A stretch of 64,000 bases of DNA. It comes from Streptomyces sp. SCSIO 75703 (lineage in GTDB: Bacteria > Actinomycetota > Actinomycetes > Streptomycetales > Streptomycetaceae). Within the stretch, counting starts at the first letter, position 1. The number at the start of each line of letters is the position of its first letter. The DNA lies in the NCBI RefSeq assembly GCF_036607905.1, contig NZ_CP144555.1, positions 4,960,001-5,024,000 on the forward strand, given 5' to 3'. The notes beneath the pieces were generated by a model. The model was not told the origin of the DNA and made no database searches. It saw only the letters and a list, made by a program, of their open reading frames with translations. Positions 47,501-55,786 of this stretch are shown piece after piece. The translations under genes and the position numbers were made by a program.

Positions 47501-48976
47501 TCAGGTGCAGTTCTTGCCCTTGTTGATGCACTTGACGACCCTGTTCATCAGGGACTCGTCCATGACGTTGATGAAGTCGTTGTGATCGGTGATCGGCTTG
47601 TGCAGCTGCTCCGGGAAGCTGTCCACGGCGTACGGGTTCGTCACCTGGCCGTTCTCCACGGTCGGGGTGGGGATGTCGTACACCAGGCGGACCTGGAGCT
47701 GGGGGATGGCCTGGAAGCCGTCGGGGCAGCTCCCGTCCTCGCGGACGAACGCCGTGTGGGTGCGGTGGTTGGCGCTGTCCGTGTTCTGGCCGTCCCAGCA
47801 GCTCTGGAAGTTGGTGGTGCGCACCACCTGGCTGCCCTCGGGGCACAGCGGGTACTTGTCGGTGATCTGCCGGTCCTCGAAGCCGGTGCAGCTCCAGGAG
47901 CTGTTGGCGTTGGCCTCGCCGTTGGTGAAGGACTTCGCGTCACCGGTGATGATGCGCAGGAACTTCGGCATCGCCACCACGTCGCCCCGCTTGTTGCCGG
48001 TGAAGCGCAGTTCGGCCTGGGCGGGCTTGAGGATCTTGCCGACGTTGCCCTCGGCGCCACCGCCGTCGTCGTCGGCGTCGAACTCCCGGGTGCCGTCCTG
48101 CAGGCGCAGCACCGGCCAGAAGTAGGTCGACCTGTCGCCCTGGTTCTTGCAGGTGGTGGCCGCCCGGGCGAGGTCCTCGTCGCCGGCGAAGGCGTTGTTG
48201 CCCTGGTTGCCGACGTAGTCGTGCGTGTGGTGGGCGCCGTTGCCGACACCCGGGGCGGCGATCACGTTGTCACTGTTGAACAGGTTGTTCTCGTTGACAC
48301 CGCAGTCCGTGGTGAACGTGCCCCTGGACCCGCTGTCGCCGTTGGCGGCGAGACCGTTGCGTGTGTTGCGGGAGCCGGGCCGGACGTCGTTGATGTCGAC
48401 GAAGTCGTCGGCCACCGGACCCGCGACACCGTTGCCGTTGTCGTCCTGGTCCCGGCCGCCCTCCTGACCGCCGCCCTGTTCCTGGCCGCCGCCGTCCTGC
48501 GGCGTCCCGGCGGGCTGGCCCTCGCACCCGGCCAGCTCGTCCAGGCTGTTGTCGGCACGGCCGCCGGCCCGGTCGATCTCCAGCTTGATCCGGTCGATGA
48601 TCACCTTCCGCCGGTCCTTGAGCGGGCCCAGGATGGTGTTCTGGACGTACTTCGGGTCGCCCTCCTGCGCCCGCCGGGTGGTGGCGAGCTGCTGGTAGGC
48701 GTCGGTGATCTGGCTGTCCATCGTGGCCAGTTCGCCGTCGACCTCGCCGCGCGCCCGGTCCGGCACGTCGGAGAGCCGCTGGCCGACGTCGGGGCAGTTG
48801 ATCGTGGCGACCTGCGCGGCCACCGACCGGGTCCGGTCGTGGCCCCCGTGCCTCTCGTGCGCCGAGGCGTGGAAGTTGGCCCAGATGAGCCCGCCGCCAC
48901 CGAGCGCCAGAGCCGCCGCCCCGGCTACGGCCTTGGCCGCCAGTGGCATACGGCGTTTGCGTGTGTTGCGTCCCAT
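47501..48976 (-). CDS. Secreted DUF1996-domain protein
   Basis: Protein of 491 residues. An N-terminal basic and hydrophobic segment (about 8-34) acts as signal or anchor, followed by a charged helical part (about 55-150), a Gly/Gln-rich linker, and a DUF1996 domain with HHTHDYVGNQGNNAF, FWPVLRLQDGTRE and HTAFVREDGSCPDG. Six or more cysteines suggest disulfides. Related fungal and actinomycete proteins are extracellular and of uncertain function. AGAGGAG lies 4 bases before the chosen ATG, and a longer open frame upstream has no such site. Confidence 0.87.
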   Translation of the reverse strand: MGRNTRKRRMPLAAKAVAGAAALALGGGGLIWANFHASAHERHGGHDRTRSVAAQVATINCPDVGQRLSDVPDRARGEVDGELATMDSQITDAYQQLATTRRAQEGDPKYVQNTILGPLKDRRKVIIDRIKLEIDRAGGRADNSLDELAGCEGQPAGTPQDGGGQEQGGGQEGGRDQDDNGNGVAGPVADDFVDINDVRPGSRNTRNGLAANGDSGSRGTFTTDCGVNENNLFNSDNVIAAPGVGNGAHHTHDYVGNQGNNAFAGDEDLARAATTCKNQGDRSTYFWPVLRLQDGTREFDADDDGGGAEGNVGKILKPAQAELRFTGNKRGDVVAMPKFLRIITGDAKSFTNGEANANSSWSCTGFEDRQITDKYPLCPEGSQVVRTTNFQSCWDGQNTDSANHRTHTAFVREDGSCPDGFQAIPQLQVRLVYDIPTPTVENGQVTNPYAVDSFPEQLHKPITDHNDFINVMDESLMNRVVKCINKGKNCT

Positions 48977-49145
48977 GGAACTCCTCTGACTTCCTTGCGG
49001 GGCATCGAGGCGCCCGACAGGAGTGAAGCGGCGCCCATCCATACGGAGGGCGCCCGCGAGGTGTTCACCCGTCCCGGGGATTTTCCGGTGACCCACCGGA
49101 CGGCTCGGGTCCCCACAGCCCCTGGGACACTGACGGTTGTCATCG

Positions 49146-49161
49146 CCTCACCCGGGTGAGG
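49146..49161. other. Perfect 16-bp palindrome
   Basis: CCTCACCCGGGTGAGG is a perfect palindrome 17 bases beyond the stop codon of the epimerase-like gene and upstream of the DUF1996 gene. It could be a terminator stem or a regulator site. Confidence 0.45.
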
Positions 49162-49178
49162 GGCGAGGGGGCGGGCCG

Positions 49179-50195
49179 TCAGCGGGTGCCCGGCCCCTGC
49201 GCGCCGGTGGCCAGCACCCTCGCCTCGGTCACCGGGTCCAGCCCCACCGCGGGCCGGTCCGGCCGCTGCGGCGCGTTGCCGCCGAGGGAGCACAGCCACC
49301 GCCAGGTGTCGCGCACCGTCTCGGCGACCGGGCGGCAGCGCAGCCCCGTGGCCAGGACGCGGGAGACGTCGGAGCGGTGCAGGGCGCCGTGCAGTTCGCC
49401 GCCGGGCGGCACCCACACCGGGAGCTGCGTCCACGGTTCGATCCCCGCGGCGAGGACCGCGCCGGGGTCGGTCCACCGCAACACGGCCGTGCCGCCGGTG
49501 ACCTCGGCGCAGGCGTCGAGCAGCGCGCCCATGGTGGCGTGCCCCTGCGGCGAGACGAGGTTGTACGGCCCGCTCAGCCCCTGCTCCACGGCGTCGAGGA
49601 CCCACGCGGCGAGGTCGCGCACGTCCACGTACTGGAGCGGCAGCTCCCGCGGCCCCGGGGCGAGCACCGGGCCGCCCCGCGCCATCCGGTTCAGCCACCA
49701 CGGCAACCGCCCGATGTTCTCGTACGGGCCAAGGATCAGCCCGGCCCGGACGAGCACCGAGCGGTCCGCGCCGAAGGCGTCCAGGACGGCCAGTTCGGCG
49801 CCCCGCTTGTCCCGCGCGTAGTCCGTCCGGTCCGCGTCCGGCGCGGCGCCCTCGACGAGCGGCGCGTCCTCGCCGTACCCGGGGGACGGCGGCCACGCGT
49901 ACACCGAGCAGCTCGACACGTACACGTACCGTCCGGCGCGGTCCCGCAGCAGCCGCGCCGTGTCCCGCACCGCGCGGGGCGCCGCCGACCAGGTGTCGAC
50001 GACGGCGTCCCAGGTGCCCTCGGCCAGCGCGTCGAGACCGCCGTTCGCCGTCCGGTCGCCGCGCAGCGCCCGCGCCCCGGGCGGCGGCGCGTGCCGTCCC
50101 CGGTTCAGGACGGTGACGTCCCAGCCCCGTGCGAGCGCCGCCTCCACCAGGGCCCGTCCCGCGAACTCCGTTCCGCCCAGCACCAGTAGTCTCAT
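49179..50195 (-). CDS. NAD-dependent epimerase/dehydratase family protein
   Basis: Extended short-chain dehydrogenase-like enzyme of 338 residues. The Rossmann motif LVLGGTEFAGRALVEAA starts at residue 4, followed by NRGRH (cofactor ribose contact) and SSCSVYAWP with the catalytic Ser; the Tyr/Lys pair is in DYARDKRGAEL. The C-terminal half has LPWWLNRMARGGPVLAPG. Members act on nucleotide sugars or related carbonyl compounds; the substrate is unknown. ATG at 50195 begins the conserved fold. The next gene on the strand, encoding a winged-helix protein, lies 80 bases upstream. Confidence 0.88.
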   Translation of the reverse strand: MRLLVLGGTEFAGRALVEAALARGWDVTVLNRGRHAPPPGARALRGDRTANGGLDALAEGTWDAVVDTWSAAPRAVRDTARLLRDRAGRYVYVSSCSVYAWPPSPGYGEDAPLVEGAAPDADRTDYARDKRGAELAVLDAFGADRSVLVRAGLILGPYENIGRLPWWLNRMARGGPVLAPGPRELPLQYVDVRDLAAWVLDAVEQGLSGPYNLVSPQGHATMGALLDACAEVTGGTAVLRWTDPGAVLAAGIEPWTQLPVWVPPGGELHGALHRSDVSRVLATGLRCRPVAETVRDTWRWLCSLGGNAPQRPDRPAVGLDPVTEARVLATGAQGPGTR

Positions 50196-50275
50196 GCGGC
50201 CACTGTGCCCGGCGCGGTGGCCGGCGGCGCGGGATTCCGCCGTCGGCGCAGAACGCCCGCCCGGCCGGACGGGGC

Positions 50276-50944
50276 TCAGCGACCGGCCGGCGGGACGTAC
50301 TTGTAGCCGACCCGGCGCACCGTCTGGATCGTCCGCCGGTGCTCGGCGCCGAGTTTGCGGCGCAGCCGGGCGATGTGCACGTCGACGGTGCGGCCGTCGC
50401 CCACGTGTCCGTAGCCCCACACGGTGGTGACCAGGTGGTCGCGCGTGTGCACCCGGTGCGGGTGCGCCACCAGGTGTGCCAGCAGCTCGAACTCCAGGTA
50501 GGTCAGGTCGAGTTCGCGCCCGTCGACGGAAGCGGTGCGCCGCGCGGCGTCGATCCGTACCAGCGGGTCGCCGCCCGGCGAGCCCTTCTCGGGACGGCCG
50601 GTGACGGCCACCGGCGGCAGGGGCGGCTGCCGGTCCGCCGGGACGAGGACGAGGTAGCCCACCATCGGCGGCCGGCCCGGCAGGGCGGGCAGCGACTGCG
50701 GGGGCGCGGGAAGCCAGGTCGCGCCGGGCGGCAGCAGGTCGGTCACGCCGCCCAGCGCCTCGGGGACGCCGGGGCGCGGCGCGGGCCCCTGCGCGTCGTC
50801 GCGGTCGACGGCACGCAGCCGGTGCCGGGGGTCGCCGGCGGGCGGGGCGGCGGGGGAGGGGGCGGGACGGCCCGAGGGACGCTCGGGGGGCGTGGCGCGG
50901 GGGTGGGCCGGGGGGACGGGGGACAGGGGACGGATGGTCGCCAT
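50276..50944 (-). CDS. Winged-helix (OmpR-type) DNA-binding protein without receiver domain
   Basis: Protein of 222 residues. The first 120 residues are Pro/Ala-rich, with no phosphorylation receiver. The C-terminal 95 residues form a complete OmpR-type winged helix: LDLTYLEFELLAHLVAHP, VHTRDHLVTTVWGYG, RTVDVHIARLRRKLG and IQTVRRVGYKYV. Streptomycetes have several such orphan regulators. It probably binds direct repeats. A short Cys-Cys leader-like ORF precedes it on the same strand. Confidence 0.87.
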   Translation of the reverse strand: MATIRPLSPVPPAHPRATPPERPSGRPAPSPAAPPAGDPRHRLRAVDRDDAQGPAPRPGVPEALGGVTDLLPPGATWLPAPPQSLPALPGRPPMVGYLVLVPADRQPPLPPVAVTGRPEKGSPGGDPLVRIDAARRTASVDGRELDLTYLEFELLAHLVAHPHRVHTRDHLVTTVWGYGHVGDGRTVDVHIARLRRKLGAEHRRTIQTVRRVGYKYVPPAGR

Positions 50945-51063
50945 GGGACGTCAGCTCTTTCGCGCGAGAGGTTCGTCGGGAGGGGCGACGGCCACGGGAA
51001 CGTGGTCGGGCGCGTCGCGGGGACGTACGTCGTGCGCGCTGGCCGGGGCCGGGGTACGGCGTT

Positions 51064-51195
51064 CTAGCGGGCCGGCGCGGTCGTCGCGCGGCAACACACC
51101 CGGTCGAAGTCGTGGTGCTGACGGGAAGGCCAGAAGGGCTCCAGGTCCCGAGGACCCGTCGCCGCGAACTTCCGGAAGCCGACCATGAGCCCCAT
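51064..51195 (-). CDS. Short leader-like ORF with Cys-Cys near its end
   Basis: A 43-codon frame (or 40 from the second ATG at 51186) that ends 120 bases upstream of the winged-helix gene on the same strand. The C-terminal part SRQHHDFDRVCCRATTAPAR resembles streptomycete leader peptides ending in an SRRHVDL-RV-Cys pattern that are linked with sulfur genes. Its two adjacent Cys codons could stall ribosomes when cysteine is short. There is no strong ribosome-binding site, so translation is uncertain. It is not homologous to any gene that I can name with confidence. Confidence 0.5.
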   Translation of the reverse strand: MGLMVGFRKFAATGPRDLEPFWPSRQHHDFDRVCCRATTAPAR

Positions 51196-51484
51196 TGAAG
51201 CAGACCCCGGGCGGCGGCAGGAGACCGCGACCGAGGCGCGGACACGCCGGATGGCGTGAAAGAGGGGGCCGGCGGCGGAGGGCGTGCCGGTCCTCGGCGC
51301 CCGACACCCCCGGCCGGACGTGTCGCCCGCACGGCGCGTGCCGGTGGCGGGGCCCGTCGGGTGCGCCGGACACCCGGGGCGGGGAGCCCCGCCGGGTGCC
51401 GGGTGCGGGTGCGGCGTGTCGGGGGTCCGTACGGCGCTTCCGTACCGTGTCCCGCGTGTCCCGCGCGTCCGGTCCGCTCGTCCC

Positions 51485-52216
51485 TCAGGCGTCCGCCGCC
51501 TCCTGACCGGCCGCGTCGCGCATGCCGGTCAGGAAGCGGCGGACGGCGGCGAGTTCACGGTCGTCGTAGTCGCGCAGGAGGGCCGTCGCGCGGTCGGCGA
51601 GCCGTCCGGTGTGGGGCCCGACCAGGCCGACCGCGCGGTCCTCGACCCGGACGACGACGTGGCGCCGGTCGCGCCGGCCGCGGACCCGGCGCGCGTGCCC
51701 GGCCCGTTCCAGCCGGTCGACCAGCGCGGTCGTCCCGGCGGAGTTCAGCCCGAGCGCCGCGCCGAGGCGCCCGGCGGTCAGCTCCTCGCCCGTGCCGGAG
51801 GCGTCGAGGAGCACGGTCACGGCGCGGACGTCGGTCGGATGCATGCCGTGCCGCTGCGCGAACCGCGCGCCGTGGGCCGACAGCCCCGCGGCCACGGCGC
51901 GCAGCAGCCGGACGATCTCGGGCCCGGCGGCGGGATCGGGCGCGGGCCCGCCGGCCGGACCGGGGGGAGGACCGGCGGCGGGATCACCGGCGGGACCGGC
52001 GCCAGGGTCTGTGGCGGGACCGGCGCCAGGGCCGCGGCCCGGTCCGGCCACAGGTCCGTGATCAGGCCCGGCTTCGGGAAGGGGCCCGGCCCAGGGGTCC
52101 TCCCGCGCGTCCCGCGGGCCCTGTCGGGCCCGCCCGTCCGGCGCGTCTTGCCGCTCCCGCCCGTCCCACCGGACTCGTCTTTCCCGCTCACCGGGGTCCT
52201 GACCGTGCATGAGCAT
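51485..52216 (-). CDS. MarR-family regulator with low-complexity N-terminus
   Basis: Protein of up to 243 residues. Residues 1-100 are Gly/Pro/Ala/Asp repeats. The MarR domain follows: EIVRLLRAVAAGLSAHGARF (about 101), HPTDVRAVTVLLDA, LTAGRLGAALGLNSAGTTAL (recognition helix) and GRRDRRHVVVRV (wing). No ribosome site is clear at 52216, so the true start may be further in and the repeat part could be untranslated. No linked target gene is evident. Confidence 0.75.
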   Translation of the reverse strand: MLMHGQDPGERERRVRWDGRERQDAPDGRARQGPRDAREDPWAGPLPEAGPDHGPVAGPGRGPGAGPATDPGAGPAGDPAAGPPPGPAGGPAPDPAAGPEIVRLLRAVAAGLSAHGARFAQRHGMHPTDVRAVTVLLDASGTGEELTAGRLGAALGLNSAGTTALVDRLERAGHARRVRGRRDRRHVVVRVEDRAVGLVGPHTGRLADRATALLRDYDDRELAAVRRFLTGMRDAAGQEAADA

Positions 52217-52424
52217 GCGCCGTGGCCCTCCGACCGTCGTCCCGCCCGTCTCCCGGGCCGGGCCGCCCGCGGGGCTCGGTGCCCGCGGGCGCGGACACGG
52301 CCGGGTGCGCCGCCTGTTCCTCCTCGGCCCCGCGGACGATGCCCGCCGGGGCCAGGCGGCGTGCCCGGCCGTGCGCTGTGCCGTCCCGCCGGTCCGGGGA
52401 GCCGTCCCGGGGCGGGGCGGTGTC

Positions 52425-53138
52425 TCATCCCACCTTTTCGATCACGGCCCGGCGGATCAGGAACTTGCCCGGCTCGCGGACGAGTTCGAAGGCGGAGTCG
52501 TTGAGCAGGACGCAGCTTCCCGAGACCGAGGTGACCTCGACCGTCGTGGACTTGTCGTTGTCCAGGTTGGTGACGCGCAGCTTCGTCCCCGCCGGGAACT
52601 GGTTGCTGGACGCGGCCGGGGCACCGCCCTCACCGGAGAGGGTGACGGTGGAGCCGTCGCAGACCCGCTGTCCCGCCTGCCCGGCCCCGGACTGCCCGGC
52701 GTCCTGGCCGCCCGCCTGGTCCGCGCCCGGGCCGGCGTTCCCGCCGGCCGCCTGTCCGGCTCCCTGTCCGGCCTCCTGGGCCCCGCCCCGCGACGGCTGC
52801 CCGGCCTGGGAGTCCTGAGCCGACTCCCCCACCGCGCACCCGGACGCCTCCTGCTTGCGCTTGATCTCCTCGACGACGGCCTCGCGGTTGGCGATCCGTG
52901 CCTCCGACTGGGCGTCGGGGGCGGCCCGCTGGTCCGCGATGAACCGCTGGTTGTTGCCGAGCGCGGTGGCCAGGCCCTGGCAGACGGTCGCGTCCCGGGC
53001 CGACCTCGTCTGGGCGTGGGCGGTGGTCTGGGCGTGGGAGGCGTTCGCCATCACGAAGGCCCCACCGCCCGCCACCGTCGCCGCACCGACCAGCAGGGCG
53101 ATCGTCTTCTTCGTGCCGAGAGTTCTCCTGCGCGACAT
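52425..53138 (-). CDS. Secreted protein with Gln/Gly-rich linker and RlpA-like C-terminus
   Basis: Protein of 237 residues. Signal peptide or anchor (about 12-35, TIALLVGAATVAGGGAFVMA). A charged helical part (about 45-100) with two cysteines, a linker of GAGQ/GGQDAG repeats (about 115-160) and a C-terminal domain with PAGTKLRVTNLDNDKSTTVEV, which looks like a double-psi barrel strand pattern. AGGAG lies 6 bases before the ATG of MSRRRTLG. Its architecture resembles the DUF1996 gene 3.5 kb away (signal, charged helices, Gln-rich linker, beta domain). Function unknown. Confidence 0.78.
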   Translation of the reverse strand: MSRRRTLGTKKTIALLVGAATVAGGGAFVMANASHAQTTAHAQTRSARDATVCQGLATALGNNQRFIADQRAAPDAQSEARIANREAVVEEIKRKQEASGCAVGESAQDSQAGQPSRGGAQEAGQGAGQAAGGNAGPGADQAGGQDAGQSGAGQAGQRVCDGSTVTLSGEGGAPAASSNQFPAGTKLRVTNLDNDKSTTVEVTSVSGSCVLLNDSAFELVREPGKFLIRRAVIEKVG

Positions 53139-53254
53139 GCGCGGCTCCTGAAGGGTAGGGGAGCGTACGCCGCTATGTACGAGATGCCGAACAAGGTTGC
53201 TCAGGGACACGGGGATCGTCCGGCGTAACGTACGTCACAGCAGGCGCCCGCCGG

Positions 53255-54031
53255 TCACTCCGGGACCGGGCCGACGCCGCCCTCCTCGTAGGACACCACG
53301 TTGTCGCGTACGTACCGCGCCAGCCCCTCCGTCTGCCGGGTCAGGGCCCGCGCGTCCGCCGGGGAGCCGTCGGCCCAGCGGCCGTCGGCGAGGACCACCG
53401 AGCGGACGGCGGGCAGATCGCGCCGGACGGACGGGGCACCGGCCGGGGCCGCGGGCAGGCCGGAACCGGGCGGCGGGTCGAGCGGGTTGCCGCGGTCGCC
53501 GGCCGGGGCTCCCGCGAGGACCGCGCGGAGCGCCGAGGCGTCCTCGGCCCGTCCGAAGCTGACCACGGTCACCGTCACGCGCGAACGCCGCTCGGCGTCG
53601 GTGAACAGGGCGGCGGTCAGCCGCCGGCAGTTCTCGGCCCGGCCGGCGAGGGCCCCGGGCCCCAGCGGGTGGGCGCAGTCGGCAGTGGTCACCAGGTCCA
53701 GGCGCTTGTACCGGGAGCCGTCGGGCAGCCGCACGGCCGTCGCGGGGAAGGCGCGTTCCGGCCGGACCGCCGGCCGGGGCGGCCTGCCGTCGACGGTTCC
53801 CGGCAGTCCGGCGGGGACGGAGGGCGCGCTCGTCCCGGCGGTCGTGCGGGCGGCGGCGGGCGGCGGTTCCCCGCCGGGCGCGGACGGCGGCGGGGTGTCG
53901 ACGGCGACGGCCGCGACGAGGACGCCGCCCGCCGCCGCGGCCAGTAAGACCCGGGTGCGCCGACGGCGGCGCGGCCCGGCCGCACCGGTACCCGCCGGCC
54001 GGCCCCGTCCGCCTTGATCGTCGTGGCTCAT
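53255..54031 (-). CDS. Membrane-anchored secreted protein of unknown function
   Basis: Protein of 258 residues. A basic cytoplasmic start (RRRRRTR), one hydrophobic helix (about 28-45) and a Pro/Ser/Thr-rich stretch precede an outer domain with YKRLDLVTTADCAHPLGP, NCRRLTAALFTDAERRSRVTV and a C-terminal YVRDNVVSYEEGG. Two cysteines probably pair. The spacing to both neighbours suggests its own transcription unit. I do not recognise the family. Confidence 0.72.
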   Translation of the reverse strand: MSHDDQGGRGRPAGTGAAGPRRRRRTRVLLAAAAGGVLVAAVAVDTPPPSAPGGEPPPAAARTTAGTSAPSVPAGLPGTVDGRPPRPAVRPERAFPATAVRLPDGSRYKRLDLVTTADCAHPLGPGALAGRAENCRRLTAALFTDAERRSRVTVTVVSFGRAEDASALRAVLAGAPAGDRGNPLDPPPGSGLPAAPAGAPSVRRDLPAVRSVVLADGRWADGSPADARALTRQTEGLARYVRDNVVSYEEGGVGPVPE

Positions 54032-54183
54032 CGCGGCGCAGAGTAACAGCGCGGACCACTCCGAGTCGCGGCGCGCGCTCCCCGTACCGCTCTTCTGCGG
54101 ACACGTCCGGTCTCCTGCGGACCCGTCCGGCGGGCGGCGGGGACGCGCGGGGGCGCGGCCCGCCCGCCGCGCCGGCGGGGCCG

Positions 54184-54543
54184 CTAGCGGGACAGGGCGT
54201 CGCGGACGGCCTCGTCGGTGCGGCCGACCACGGCCGTCCCGTCGTCGGCGGTGATGATCGGCCGCTGGATCAGTTTGGGGTGCGCGGCGAGCGCGGCGAT
54301 CCAGCGCTCGCGGGCGGCGTCGTCCCGGGGCCAGTCCTTGACGCCCAGGTCCTTCGCCGCGGGCTCCTGGGTGCGGGTGATGTCCCAGGGCTCCAGGCCG
54401 AGCCGCCCCAGAACCTCGCGGATCTCGTCCTCGCCGGGCACGTCCTCCAGGTACCGGCGGACGGTGTACTCGGCGCCCGCCTCGTCCAGCAGGGCGATCG
54501 CGCCGCGGCACTTCGAGCAGGCCGGATTGATCCAGATCTCCAT
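54184..54543 (-). CDS. ArsC/Spx-family thioredoxin-fold protein
   Basis: Cytosolic protein of 119 residues, the usual length. It starts MEIWINPACSKCRGAIALLDE; Cys9 and Cys12 form a CSKC pair, as in ArsC-like and Spx-like proteins. Then DVPGEDEIREVLGRLGLEPWDITR, HPKLIQRPIITADDGTAVVGR (the RP motif binding the anion) follow. A reductase role for arsenate or other thiols is plausible. No ars genes lie nearby, so the substrate is open. Confidence 0.87.
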   Translation of the reverse strand: MEIWINPACSKCRGAIALLDEAGAEYTVRRYLEDVPGEDEIREVLGRLGLEPWDITRTQEPAAKDLGVKDWPRDDAARERWIAALAAHPKLIQRPIITADDGTAVVGRTDEAVRDALSR

Positions 54544-54734
54544 ACCGCACACGGTAGCCGGGCCGGGCCGAGAAGTGGCGCCCCGGCCCGTCCGCACCTC
54601 CGCCGCCCACCCCCTCTGTTCGAATTCCCGTGCCCCGGGCGCCCCGTGCGTACCGGAGGTGACGTCGCCCCGTTGTCTGTCCTGACCTGGACGTTTGGCT
54701 GTCCACAGGCTCCCCGGATGTCAGTGTCCGACGG

Positions 54735-54740
54735 TAGAAT
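54735..54740 (+). promoter_or_regulatory. -10 element TAGAAT
   Basis: TAGAAT lies 68 bases upstream of the GTG start of the following gene and is a near-consensus -10 box. No good -35 box is visible 16-18 bases upstream. Confidence 0.4.
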
Positions 54741-54807
54741 GGACGCAGTGTTCGAGGGTGTCGCCGGGGTGTCCGGACGGCGCCCCGTCCGCGTCAGGAG
54801 GATGCCC

Positions 54808-55122
54808 GTGACCGCTGCCGCCCTGAAGCCGAAGCCGCTGCCCACCCAGTCCACCGCCCGGCGTCCCGTCCCGCTCGACCTGCCGTACGCCCCCGTGGCG
54901 AAGCGACCGCTGCCCGCCGGCCGCCCCCGCGCCTGGTACGTGGCGCACAACCGCCGGCTCAAGGCGATGCGGCTCGCCATAGCCCTGCTCGACACCGGCG
55001 TCTACCTGCCCGAGCAGGCCGGCGACGAGACGATACGGGAGACCGCGCGCACCGTCGGCGTCCACCCGCCGTCGGCGATCACCTGCCGCATGGTGCGGGC
55101 GTTCCTGCACTCCGCCCGGTGA
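54808..55122 (+). CDS. Small basic protein of unknown function
   Basis: Protein of 104 residues from a GTG preceded by AGGAGG at 6 bases, which decides the start over an ATG two codons earlier that touches the same sequence. It is rich in Pro and Arg at the start, followed by RAWYVAHNRRLKAMRLAIALLDTGVYLP and TIRETARTVGVHPPSAITCRMVRAFL, a helical pattern that might bind DNA or another protein. No signal or membrane segment. Probably conserved in streptomycetes; function unknown to me. Confidence 0.75.
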   Translation: MTAAALKPKPLPTQSTARRPVPLDLPYAPVAKRPLPAGRPRAWYVAHNRRLKAMRLAIALLDTGVYLPEQAGDETIRETARTVGVHPPSAITCRMVRAFLHSAR

Positions 55123-55204
55123 GCCCCGGCGCCGGGACCCGCCCCGGCGCCGTCCCGCCTGTAGCCGGGCGGCCCCGCCGCCCGTCCCGGCCTCGGGGCG
55201 GCCC

Positions 55205-55783
55205 TCACAGTCCGGGCGCGCCCCACACGGGGAACCAGCGGCCGAGATCCTGCTCGATGGTGAGGTCGTCGGCCAGCACGGCCCTGATCCGCAGCTCCAG
55301 CGCGTTGTCCCGGCGCTCCCTGGCGCCGGGCAGCGGGGCGAAGGGGTAGAAGGTGCCGCGCTTGTAGAGGTAGACCAGGGCCAGCCGCCGCCCCTCGCCG
55401 TCCTGGAAGCCGGCGAGCGAGCAGAGCAACTGGGGGCCGAAGCCGTTGGCCTCCATGGAGCTGTTGACCGCGTGGAGGTCGTTCACCAGCAGGGGGAGGT
55501 CGTCGGGGGAGCGGCGTGAGACGAGCCACGAATAGCCGTACTCGTCGCGGCTCAGCTCCACCGGGGTCCGCCCGGCGTCCGCGTCCAGCAGGGCGCGGAC
55601 CTCGCGGTGGGTCTCGTCGAAGGCCGAGCCCTCGACGGTGGCGAAGCAGACCGCGCCCTGTCCGGTCGGCCGGAAACCGGCCGCCGCCTCCAGAGTCACC
55701 GCCGCGGAGGGCAGCGCGAAGAGGCGGTCGAGGTCGGGTGCGACGGGTTTCGTACGGCCGAGCAGGATGTCCAGCAGGCCCAT
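55205..55783 (-). CDS. pspAB: PspA-associated protein PspAB
   Basis: Cytosolic protein of 192 residues with the family start MGLLDILLGRTKPVAPDLDRLF and the conserved DEYGYSWLVSRRSPDDLPLLV and YLYKRGTFYPFAPLPG segments. In actinobacteria it travels with htpX and PspA-type stress proteins. It lies 3 bases behind htpX and is cotranscribed with it, pointing to membrane-stress response. Confidence 0.87.
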   Translation of the reverse strand: MGLLDILLGRTKPVAPDLDRLFALPSAAVTLEAAAGFRPTGQGAVCFATVEGSAFDETHREVRALLDADAGRTPVELSRDEYGYSWLVSRRSPDDLPLLVNDLHAVNSSMEANGFGPQLLCSLAGFQDGEGRRLALVYLYKRGTFYPFAPLPGARERRDNALELRIRAVLADDLTIEQDLGRWFPVWGAPGL

Positions 55784-55786
55784 GCG

